NCBI GenBank assembly: GCA_001723765.1
Contig: MAYW01000027.1
Coordinates: 1-39,235 of the forward strand
From: Candidatus Scalindua rubra
GTDB taxonomy: Bacteria > Planctomycetota > Brocadiia > Brocadiales > Scalinduaceae
Reading direction: 5' to 3'
Length of the DNA stretch: 39,235 nucleotides
The position numbers were made by a program, and so were the translations under genes. Shown in pieces: positions 1 to 7,715 of this stretch. Under the pieces are notes generated by a model that saw only the letters and a list, made by a program, of their open reading frames with translations, searched no databases and was not told the DNA's origin. The first letter of the stretch is position 1. Every line of letters starts with the position of its first letter.

Positions 1-138
1 GTAGTTGCAACCCTGCCTTGATATTTTACTTGCAAATCCATATGCAAAAGATAGCATATTAATTCTCCGAATGCAAGAAAATATCAAAAAAATGATTGCT
101 AGCTTGAACTACCTGGTGAACTATTACGTGGTTTGTAA

Positions 139-2340
139 TCTGGATTTTGTGTTTTTTTTAATACTTTACCTGTACATGCTGAGGAAAGTAAGTCTTTAGA
201 TGTTCCGTATGATAGCCTGACTGATCTGTTAATATCAGGAGACAACACACTTCGGTTTGAACACTATAACACCTCAGGTGATGAGTTGTTGAGTCAGTAC
301 CAGTTTGAGGGTCCGCAGACTTACAATCAATTCAGTCTCAACTTTAACAAACGAGACAATCCATACAGCGCCTGGCGTGGAAGAGTATATGGTGTGATTA
401 ATGAATCTGACTACCGTGTCAAAGATCGCGGTTTTGTTCCCGAACGTCTTAATCTGGCGTACGAAAAGGGTGACTTTGCTCTGCCTTTCCGTGTTGAGGT
501 AGGCGATTACTATCATTACTTCAGTCATAGAACCATACAGCGTTCTTTAAAGGGTGTACAACTAGAGATGCAACCGGATATAGGTTTAAATGCGGGTCGG
601 CGTATGTCAATCCAATTTGCTTCCGGTGCTAAACAGAGTACCTGGAAGGATTTCAGGCTTACTGAAGACCTGACAAAGGGCACGTCGTTGTTGTTTGAAG
701 ACCCCATGTTCGGCCTCTGGAATCTTAATTTTGTTCACAACATACGTAAGGGAATACGTTCCAAAGGCACTTTACACCGCTCTCAGAATGTTATAGGACT
801 GGCTGCGGAGAAGACCATACCTGCAGGCAATCAGAGGATAACGCTTGAAGGTGAGTTTGACCACTTCAATGGCGACCATAATGGTGTTAGTGGACCTGCA
901 ACCGGCAAGGGTAGGGATGAAAATGCATTATATTTTCAGTCAAGTGGTAAGAGTGATCTGCCACTTACTTACAGGTTGCGATTTGAGGATTACGGGCAAG
1001 ATTATCGGCCGAATGGAGCAGTTGTTACACCTGATAGACGTTCAGGTGAGGCGCATGTGGGTTGGCGTTTTGATTCCGGGCTGAGAGTCAGAGGACGCTT
1101 TCAACATTATAGAGATGGTGTGGAGAGGGCTGATCCTGTTGACACAAATACAGTAGGTATTACCTTCAGCGGTCCTTTGCTCAAGGGTATTGTCAACGAC
1201 CTCAGCGGTAACATTAATGCATACGTCCAGGATGTTGAAAGTCGTAATAAAAGCAGCAACACGACAACTCAAACCGTGACCGCAAGCTTCAACAAACCCA
1301 TTTATGCAGGTTGGAACGGTCAGGCGGATTTGTTTTACCAGTTTATTAACAATCAGACTCGTAATTCTAATGACACGACGACCAGACAGGTAAGAATAAG
1401 CGGAGAGCATGCCTTGAGATTCTTTGGCTTTAAAGGAAACATAAGACCAGGTGTTATGATACGCCAGATAGACAATATAAACAGCGGCACTGATGACCTA
1501 TATCCCACACTTGCCGTAAACCTCAGTAAAGGTCCTCACAGCTTTGATTACGACATGGGATTTAACGTGCAGAACGCACGCCTTATCACAAACGATGATG
1601 TCAAGACATTGACGCAAAATTTCTACTACCGATATACAATGGAAAATAATACATTCGGCCTGGAGATTAACGGTGCGGACAGAAATCCTGATCCTGGACG
1701 CGTCTCAAAATCCTTCCGTGCGAGCGTATTCTGGACGCATCAAATTGGAAAAAAGGTTCGTTTGAGGAAGTTATTTAGAAGAACTACCACAAGTGTACCC
1801 AATACATATATTACAACCTATCCCTCATCCAAAGGCAAGGTTGAATTGATAGAACTCGCTCCGAGTGCTGACATGAGGACAATAAAAGAAAGATTGGCAA
1901 GGGCCAACATCACAGGCGCTTATGAACAAGCTAATCTAATTACCTACGAGGTAGTTTTGCTTAATGAAATTGAACAAAGACAAAGACTTGCGCTTGAGCA
2001 TAAAGAAGGGATATTACAAAAGGCCTCCATGATTATTGAATTTGATGATGTGAGTGATATTAACGATGTGATGCAGACCTTTGAACGCGTGCGTAAGGAA
2101 CTCCTTGACAGATACGGCAATCCTACCAATTTCTTCGAAGAAGGAGAATTTGGCGCAAACCTGATAAATGACATTAACAGTGGCAAATTCATACGGATCA
2201 TGGAGTGGTACAGACCAGATGGAATCATAAGATACGGCATCCCCAGACGACTTGACAGACAAATCAGGATGGAAGTGCAGTTCGCAAGAAACTTCCCGCC
2301 TGAAAATGACACCTTGTGGAGTATTGAAAGGGTGAGGTAG
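139..2340 (+). CDS. Predicted outer-membrane beta-barrel protein, 5' end broken
   Basis: I do not recognise a named family. The first ~500 residues are rich in alternating polar/hydrophobic strands with aromatic ends (Tyr, Phe, Trp), as in outer-membrane barrels. The last ~170 residues look soluble, with charged helices and a segment resembling 'RKELLDRYGNPTNF'. No canonical start exists until a TTG at 286, but the frame is open from 139 and reads into NTLPVHA/EES, a convincing signal-peptidase I site. The hydrophobic stretch just upstream (WFVIWILCFF) lies in another frame, joined across an 8-T run at 152-159. So the real start is upstream and the gene is frameshifted or miscalled there. The stop at 2338-2340 is followed by a hairpin-rich spacer. 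Exported location is inferred; function is unknown. Confidence 0.6.
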   Translation, partial: SGFCVFFNTLPVHAEESKSLDVPYDSLTDLLISGDNTLRFEHYNTSGDELLSQYQFEGPQTYNQFSLNFNKRDNPYSAWRGRVYGVINESDYRVKDRGFVPERLNLAYEKGDFALPFRVEVGDYYHYFSHRTIQRSLKGVQLEMQPDIGLNAGRRMSIQFASGAKQSTWKDFRLTEDLTKGTSLLFEDPMFGLWNLNFVHNIRKGIRSKGTLHRSQNVIGLAAEKTIPAGNQRITLEGEFDHFNGDHNGVSGPATGKGRDENALYFQSSGKSDLPLTYRLRFEDYGQDYRPNGAVVTPDRRSGEAHVGWRFDSGLRVRGRFQHYRDGVERADPVDTNTVGITFSGPLLKGIVNDLSGNINAYVQDVESRNKSSNTTTQTVTASFNKPIYAGWNGQADLFYQFINNQTRNSNDTTTRQVRISGEHALRFFGFKGNIRPGVMIRQIDNINSGTDDLYPTLAVNLSKGPHSFDYDMGFNVQNARLITNDDVKTLTQNFYYRYTMENNTFGLEINGADRNPDPGRVSKSFRASVFWTHQIGKKVRLRKLFRRTTTSVPNTYITTYPSSKGKVELIELAPSADMRTIKERLARANITGAYEQANLITYEVVLLNEIEQRQRLALEHKEGILQKASMIIEFDDVSDINDVMQTFERVRKELLDRYGNPTNFFEEGEFGANLINDINSGKFIRIMEWYRPDGIIRYGIPRRLDRQIRMEVQFARNFPPENDTLWSIERVR

Positions 2341-2843
2341 TGACTATGCATGTTCAGGATTGCCAGCTCCCGTCCGTACCGGCACGGGCGGGCGACACGT
2401 CTTTCCCGCCAAAAGACTTGTCGGACAAGCTGGCGGGTAGTCGTACCGAAGGCAGTCGCCTGAGGACGACCCTGTGGGCAGCTTCAAGATCCGCCTAAGG
2501 CGTGACCTGAACCTAAATTTATGTATAGGGATTTCAATGTTACCTCAAAATTATCGGCTTACGTTTAACCTGGAGTTTTCAGGTGTAACTCAAACCTGAA
2601 GGTTTGAGTTACATTTTACCATCTTTGCAGATAAGACCGTGGACATGGAAGGCTAAAGCCATTCTGCTACACCCCGCTAAGCGGGGTACAGTTGGCGATT
2701 GTAGTCCGCCGAAAGCTTAGCTTGTTTCTAAAACAAGCTTAGAAAAAAAGTCACTTTCAGTGGGTTATCATCAAATCTTAAACCGATATTTTTAAATTAC
2801 TAATCCTCACACAGAGATACTTGATACAAAAATTGCAGTTTTG
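2341..2843. other. Gene-free spacer between convergent genes, packed with hairpins
   Basis: No supportable gene. It contains at least five palindromes: a GC-rich one near 2369-2392; CCCGCCA...TGGCGGG at 2405-2437; a 13-bp perfect stem at 2585-2612; CCCCGCT/AGCGGGG at 2672-2686; and AAGCTTAG...CTAAGCTT-type repeats near 2713-2741. It lies between the 3' ends of the barrel gene (+) and the TPR gene (-), so some hairpins may act as bidirectional terminators. Confidence 0.6.
2585..2612. terminator. 13-bp perfect hairpin, candidate bidirectional terminator
   Basis: GTAACTCAAACCT and AGGTTTGAGTTAC form a perfect 13-bp stem with a 2-nt spacer, between two convergent genes. There is no strong U-tract, so rho-independent function is uncertain. 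A related 'AACCTTCAGGTT' motif occurs near 31535, so this may be a dispersed repeat instead. Confidence 0.35.
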
Positions 2844-4944
2844 TTATTGTGCTTGATTCAATTGATTTTCAATTAATTTAACCATTTCCTGAGATTGGGA
2901 CGCTTCGTTGAATCTTCCTGAAATAATTAAAGAGTTTTTAAATTCACTTAAGGCATTTTTTAGATCATTGTTTTTATAGTGCGCCATTCCAAGATGGAAT
3001 CTTATAGTAGGTGAGCTTGGTCTTAATTCAACTGCAGAAATCAGATTTTCGAGAGCTTTTTTATAAATTCCTTTTTTAAAGTATACCCAACCTAATGTAT
3101 CCAGGATTGATGCATCTTTTGGAACTAACTCTGCAGCTTTGAGAGCATATTTTAAACCTTCATCCAGATTAGTTTTATTTTCTGCATAGTAATAAGCCAA
3201 CTCGTTATATCCAATCGGAGAATCAGGCGCTAAAGTTATAACCTGTTTGTATTCGGCTATGGCATCTTCGTTTTTCCCTTGTTTTAAGTAGATATTTCCT
3301 ATTGAGAGGTGAACTGATGCGTCATCGGGTACCAAATCTGCTATCTTTTTGTACTCTTCTAATGATTTCTCAACTTCATCCATTATAAAATAAAGTTTTG
3401 CTAAATCGTAATGTGGAGATATGAAGTTAGGTTGTATTTCAACGATCTTTTTAAATTGTAAAAGAGCCTGGCTAAAGTCTTTTTTTATTTATAAGCGATT
3501 TACCCTTTACATACAAAGTAATAGGGTTTTTTGGATGTATTTTTAGTGCAGCATCGCACTCGGTAATTGCCTTGTCTTGCCATCTATTCAGGTGAGAAAA
3601 GATTGCTAGATTTGTGTGGGCGTAAGAGTGTTTTTTATCACTATCAGGTTTAAAAACAAGATTTTCAGGCCTAAATCCCGTTATAAAACCAGTAGACTTT
3701 TTTAGACTTTCACTTGATAATTTATACTTGTTTTGTGACAGGTAAAGGTTTGTAAAGAAGATGTTGATTATGGAATGGTTAGTTTCTGGTGTTAATCCTC
3801 GCGCTTCTTTAAGATAATTTTCTGTCCTACTATAGTTGCCCTCAATATGGTTTATCAATGCATTAGCTATCAGAATATTCCCCTGTTTAGCATCTATTTT
3901 CCTGGCTTGTTCTAATGCTTTTTTTGAAGATTCAATATCTCCCTTTGCCATCAGGAATATTCCTAAAAGGTAATTTCCTTCAAAAGAAGCGTCCTGTATG
4001 TTTATAAAATCTTTAATATTTTTTACAGCTTCATCGAAATTGTTTGTATAGGAATGAGACCTTGCTAATATCAGATAGGCAAGAGGTGTGTTTGAATCGA
4101 TATTTAAAATTTCGTTAGATTGTTCGATCGCATCTTCAAACCTACCTATTTGAAGATAAAGTGAAGCCAGATTTTGACGTGCTGGAATATAGGTAGGTAT
4201 CTTCTTCACAACAAGGTTATATTGTCCTATTGCATTTTCATAAGCCTTTAATCCCGTAAATATTGCGGCAAGACCCATTCGGGCTATATGTTCATCCTGG
4301 TTAATTTCGAGTGCCTTATTATAGTTTCTGAAAGATTCTCCTATCTTTCCTTGAAGCAAATAGTTTATGCCCAGGCCCGTGTATGCTGAAGCAAGCCCTG
4401 GTTCATTCTCAGTAGCCTTACTTAGATATTCTGCAGCTTTATCATATTCCTTCTTATCTATATATATTCTTCCAATGACATAGAATGCAATAGGATTGTC
4501 TTGGTCTAAATCTATAGATTTTTGGCATTCATCAATTGCTTTATCAAATTCCTTTTGAGAATGTAAGACCATCCCTTTACATAGATGCAAAAGCGGTGAA
4601 TTCTTGGTAACGTCCTTTAATGATTCAATTATCTCTTGAGCTTTGTCAAATTGTCCGATTCCAGCATATGCTACACCTAGCATCTCATAAGCAATTATGC
4701 TTTTTTTATTAATTTTTAATAGTTCTTCACACTTTTTAAAAACTTTCAAGAACTTTCCACGTCTTAAATTATAAAGAGCTTGATTCTCAAGTTCGACTAC
4801 TGAAGGGTCAACTCTTAATATAGAGATTGCAAAGGAAATGGTGTTTTTCTGTAATATAAGTATAGATACTATCGCAAAGACCAAAAGTATTTTAACAAGC
4901 AAATGCGAAAACTTTTTAACTCTTAATATGTTTTTAAATTTCAT
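2844..4944 (-). pseudogene. TPR-repeat protein, membrane-anchored, split by a 1-nt frameshift
   Basis: Residues ~10-35 (LLVKILLVFAIVSILIL) form a signal anchor, followed by many tetratricopeptide repeats (for example 'AYEMLGVAYAGIGQFDKA', 'PIAFYVIGRIYIDKKEYDKA'), implying a periplasmic scaffolding role. The first open frame (4944 to 3472) stops at KGKSLINKKRL. Skipping one A in the 7-A run (plus strand T 3480-3486) continues it as INKKDFSQALLQFKK and then a perfect TPR into the second frame, which ends at 2844. The corrected length is 2100 nt (699 codons plus stop). The start overlaps the purN stop by 4 nt (ATGA), so the two are probably co-transcribed. The cause may be a sequencing error, true decay or slippage. 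The TPR assignment is firm; the partner is unknown. Confidence 0.8.
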
Positions 4945-5573
4945 AATTTTTTACTCAAGATTCTAACCTTTTTTCCATCAATTTTTAATCTCCCTTCAGC
5001 AAAGAAGCGGATTGCTTCAGGATATGCTATGCATTCTTCTTTAAAAACTCTTTGTGCAAGAGTATCTGCTGTATCGTCTTCGTACACAGGCATTGCCCTT
5101 TGGATTATTATGGGTCCGTGGTCATATTCATTGTCAACAAAATGCACCGTACAGCCTGAGACCTTAACCCCGCTTTCGATTACGGCCCTGTGAACATGAT
5201 GACCATAGTGCCCTTTGCCACAAAAGGAAGGAATTAAGCCCGGATGTATGTTCATTACCTTACCTGAATATTTGTCAGGTATCTTAAAAAGGTGTAAGAA
5301 TCCGGCAAGTATTATTAAGTCTACAGGATATTTTTCGATCTTTCCTATTATTGTATTACTAAATTCTTTCGAATTATTATAATTGATATATTTTATTACG
5401 GCTACAGGAATATTATTTTTTTCGGCTCTTTGTATACCATAAGCATCTGGAGAACTGCTTATTACGATTTGAATTCTGGCATTAAGAGTTTTGTCATCTA
5501 TTTTGTCAATAAGGTTTTGGAGTGTTTTACCACTTCCAGAAATAAGTACTGCCAGGTTAATTGTCTTAGACAT
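4941..5573 (-). CDS. purN: Phosphoribosylglycinamide formyltransferase (GART)
   Basis: Transfers the formyl group of 10-formyl-THF to GAR, step 3 of cytosolic purine synthesis. The 210 aa match PurN length. Visible are the N-terminal LAVLISGSGKTLQNL nucleotide-binding loop (the family usually has GSGSNLQ), DLIILAGFLHL, the MNIHPGLIPSF segment with the catalytic-site HPxLLP-like motif, and the Asp-containing VHFVDNEYDHGPII. The family's catalytic Asn/His/Asp triad appears represented by N and H of NIHP and D of VDNEYDHG. It overlaps the downstream TPR gene by 4 nt. purL and purQ lie 20-28 kb away on the other strand. Confidence 0.93.
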   Translation of the reverse strand: MSKTINLAVLISGSGKTLQNLIDKIDDKTLNARIQIVISSSPDAYGIQRAEKNNIPVAVIKYINYNNSKEFSNTIIGKIEKYPVDLIILAGFLHLFKIPDKYSGKVMNIHPGLIPSFCGKGHYGHHVHRAVIESGVKVSGCTVHFVDNEYDHGPIIIQRAMPVYEDDTADTLAQRVFKEECIAYPEAIRFFAEGRLKIDGKKVRILSKKL

Positions 5574-5768
5574 TTTTTAGAATTATGAGTTTAAACTCCA
5601 AATAATAAATCTCAAATCGTAATTCGTAAATTTAAAATATGATTACCTTGTAATATATCATAAATTCTATACCCTATTAATATATTTATACTTATAAAAC
5701 TTGCTAATTGTATGAGTTAATATTAGTTTCCAAGATGTATTTCATTTTGCGAAGCAAAATTCCATAAA
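5574..5768. other. Intergenic spacer with two small hairpin repeats
   Basis: No gene. TTTTGCGAAGCAAAA (about 5744-5760) and the TTAGCGACTG hairpin (5765-5793) lie side by side. The same pair of hairpins recurs at 33215-33295 upstream of nuoE. The rest is AT-rich and may hold the purN promoter, but I cannot place one confidently. Confidence 0.5.
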
Positions 5769-7148
5769 TTAGCGACTGGAAGGAGTTAATTTATCTATTG
5801 TTTTCAATGCTCTTTGAATGTCCTCATCAGGTAGATAGTAGTCCTTCAACTCGCCGGATAAATAAGCATCATAAGCACCCATATCAAAGTGCCCATGTCC
5901 ACTTAATCCAAATAATATTATCTTTTGTTTACCTTCTTCTGTACATTTGTTCGCTTCATCAATTGCAGCTTTGATTGCATGTGCCGCTTCTGGAGCAGGG
6001 ATTATGCCTTCAGTCTTTACAAAGAGCAGGGCTGCCTCAAATACTTCTAATTGATGATAGGCAACAGCTTTAATAAATTTATCATTTAACAATTGACTAA
6101 CTAATGGTGATACTCCATGGTAACGCAATCCGCCAGCATGTATCCCGGGTGGTATGAAATCATGTCCAAGTGTGTGCATTGGTACCAATGGTGTAAGTTT
6201 GTTGCTATCACCATAATCATAGGCAAACATACCTCTTGTCAATGTTGGACAAGCTGTTGGCTCAACAGCCAAAGTACGTAGTTCTTTGATAGTTTTCTTT
6301 TTTATTGTATCATGTATAAACGGAAAACTTAACCCAGCGAAATTACTTCCACCCCCACAACATCCAATTATTATATCAGGATAATCTCCAGAAATCTCCA
6401 TTTGCTTTTTCGTTTCAAGACCGATTATTGTTTGGTGAAGAATGACATGGTTTAATACACTACCGAGAGAGTACTTTGTGTCATTCCTTGATAAGGCATC
6501 TTCTACTGCCTCTCCAATCGCGATCCCAAGACTTCCTGGTGATTCAGGATCATTATTTATGATATTCCTTCCAGTTTGTGTTTTATCGCTAGGGCTTGCG
6601 ATAACCTTACCACCCCATGATTCCATCATCGAACGGCGGTAAGGTTTTTGTTTATAACTTACCTTAACCATGTAAATAGTGCACTCAAGGCCAAAAAGAC
6701 TGCAAGCCAAACTCAATGCACTACCCCATTGTCCGGCGCCTGTTTCAGTAGTTAAGCGTTTAACACCTGTCTTTTTGTTGTAATAGGCTTGAGGTATGGA
6801 AGTATTTGGCTTGTGACTACCTGCTGGACTTACAGATTCGTTTTTGTAATAAATCTTTGCCGGAGTTTTTAAGGCCTTTTCAAGCATTGTTGCTCTATGG
6901 AGAGGTGTTGGACGCCATAGTTTATATATATCGAGAATTTCTTCAGGTATGTCTATCCAACTTTCATTACTTATCTCTTGTGAAATTAGTTCCATTGGGA
7001 ATATGGGTGCAAGATCATCTGGAACTAACGGCTTGCTTGTTGCAGGATTCAGTGGGGGCTGGGGTGGATTTGGTAATTCAGGTATTATGTTGTACCATTG
7101 CGTTGGAATATCATTTTCATCTAATATAATTTTATTCTTAATCAGCAT
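5769..7148 (-). CDS. trpB: Tryptophan synthase beta chain, TrpB2 type
   Basis: PLP enzyme condensing indole with serine (or a related beta-replacement reaction in TrpB2 proteins). TrpB2 hallmarks are the long N-terminus with [14 protein letters not shown], the WRPTPLHRA segment, the PLP-lysine motif PAGSHKPNT, the [11 protein letters not shown] loop, and the phosphate-binding [13 protein letters not shown] choose ATG 7148 (MLIKNK). The frame stays open to a TTG at 7199, but those upstream codons coincide with a VapC remnant read in another frame (7138-7215), so they are not native trpB sequence. The C-terminal codons (SSR-stop) overlap a dispersed TTAGC hairpin. No trpA is visible, so it could use free indole. 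A tryptophanase gene lies 11 kb upstream on the same strand. Confidence 0.9.
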   Translation of the reverse strand: MLIKNKIILDENDIPTQWYNIIPELPNPPQPPLNPATSKPLVPDDLAPIFPMELISQEISNESWIDIPEEILDIYKLWRPTPLHRATMLEKALKTPAKIYYKNESVSPAGSHKPNTSIPQAYYNKKTGVKRLTTETGAGQWGSALSLACSLFGLECTIYMVKVSYKQKPYRRSMMESWGGKVIASPSDKTQTGRNIINNDPESPGSLGIAIGEAVEDALSRNDTKYSLGSVLNHVILHQTIIGLETKKQMEISGDYPDIIIGCCGGGSNFAGLSFPFIHDTIKKKTIKELRTLAVEPTACPTLTRGMFAYDYGDSNKLTPLVPMHTLGHDFIPPGIHAGGLRYHGVSPLVSQLLNDKFIKAVAYHQLEVFEAALLFVKTEGIIPAPEAAHAIKAAIDEANKCTEEGKQKIILFGLSGHGHFDMGAYDAYLSGELKDYYLPDEDIQRALKTIDKLTPSSR

Positions 7149-7215
7149 ACCGTTTATTCTCATCTTCAAAGCACCATGACATGGTGACTGAACAATCAAG
7201 GACGAATCGATTCAA
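7138..7215 (-). pseudogene. VapC-type PIN toxin, 25-codon N-terminal stub
   Basis: A TTG overlapping the stop of the Phd gene starts a frame that includes [17 protein letters not shown]. This is the start of VapC PIN toxins (first catalytic Asp in 'VLDCS'), and it ends YAD-stop at 7138. The stop appears exactly where trpB begins: the trpB ATG (7148) lies inside the stub. Overlap with the antitoxin stop is the normal geometry of Phd-VapC pairs. The remaining ~110 codons are gone. The rapid switch from VapC to TrpB sequence marks a recombination or deletion junction near 7140-7150. Confidence 0.75.
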
Positions 7216-7454
7216 AATCTTCTTCCTTCCTCTATCATTTCTCTAATTGATAAACCTTTGAGTGATCGTCCTTTTCGGAAAGCTCTTATTTCCTTGATGA
7301 CTTCCTTTGGATCCTGCTTCTGTTTAGATTGCACAGATACAAGCATTGCTACTGCTACGCCGTGTTTGGTTATAATAATTTTCTCACCATTGGCAACCTC
7401 TTCCAGGAGACAAGGAAGATGAGTTTTTGCTTCGTATGAGCCTACTGTTTTCAT
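7212..7454 (-). CDS. Phd/YefM-type antitoxin, orphaned
   Basis: The 80 aa match Phd/YefM antitoxins: N-terminal MKTVGSYEAKTHLPCLLEEVANGEKIIITKHG (a DNA-binding fold ending in the TKHGVAVAML strand), then a charged C-terminal tail (KGLSIREMIEEGRRF) that in the family wraps the toxin. GAGG upstream is a plausible ribosome site. The cognate VapC begins at its stop codon but is cut after 25 codons, so this antitoxin has no complete toxin here. In families like this the antitoxin autorepresses its operon, so it might now influence trpB expression; that is inference. Confidence 0.85.
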   Translation of the reverse strand: MKTVGSYEAKTHLPCLLEEVANGEKIIITKHGVAVAMLVSVQSKQKQDPKEVIKEIRAFRKGRSLKGLSIREMIEEGRRF

Positions 7455-7715
7455 AAATAAAACCTCATTAAATGATATGATCTAAGATTAGTCTAACATA
7501 ACAGCTTCACTTATCAAGGCAGAAAAACCTTAATTTTTCATATAAAAATTTAAATTTGTCATCAAAAAATTTAACAAGAGTAATGTCTCTTGTTATGAAA
7601 CTTGAAGCAACAAATTTAGAGAACAGGCTTGATCTCAAAACGAACATCGGGAATAAGGTATCTGGCATCTAGTATCCCTTTTTAACAGTCGTTGTTCCTT
7701 ATACCTTATACTAAA
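7455..7715. other. Intergenic spacer
   Basis: Separates res (ends 7716) from the Phd gene. No gene is supported. A minus-strand frame around 7610-7690 reads 'ARYLIPDVRFEIKPVL' before a stop, but has no start or family match I recognise. Confidence 0.4.

Noticed and set aside
5-199. 64-codon plus-strand frame at the window edge
   Set aside because: It overlaps the broken signal-peptide region of the barrel gene, has no ribosome site or family match, and ends in random hydrophobic codons. At most it contributes a few residues to the frameshifted 5' end.
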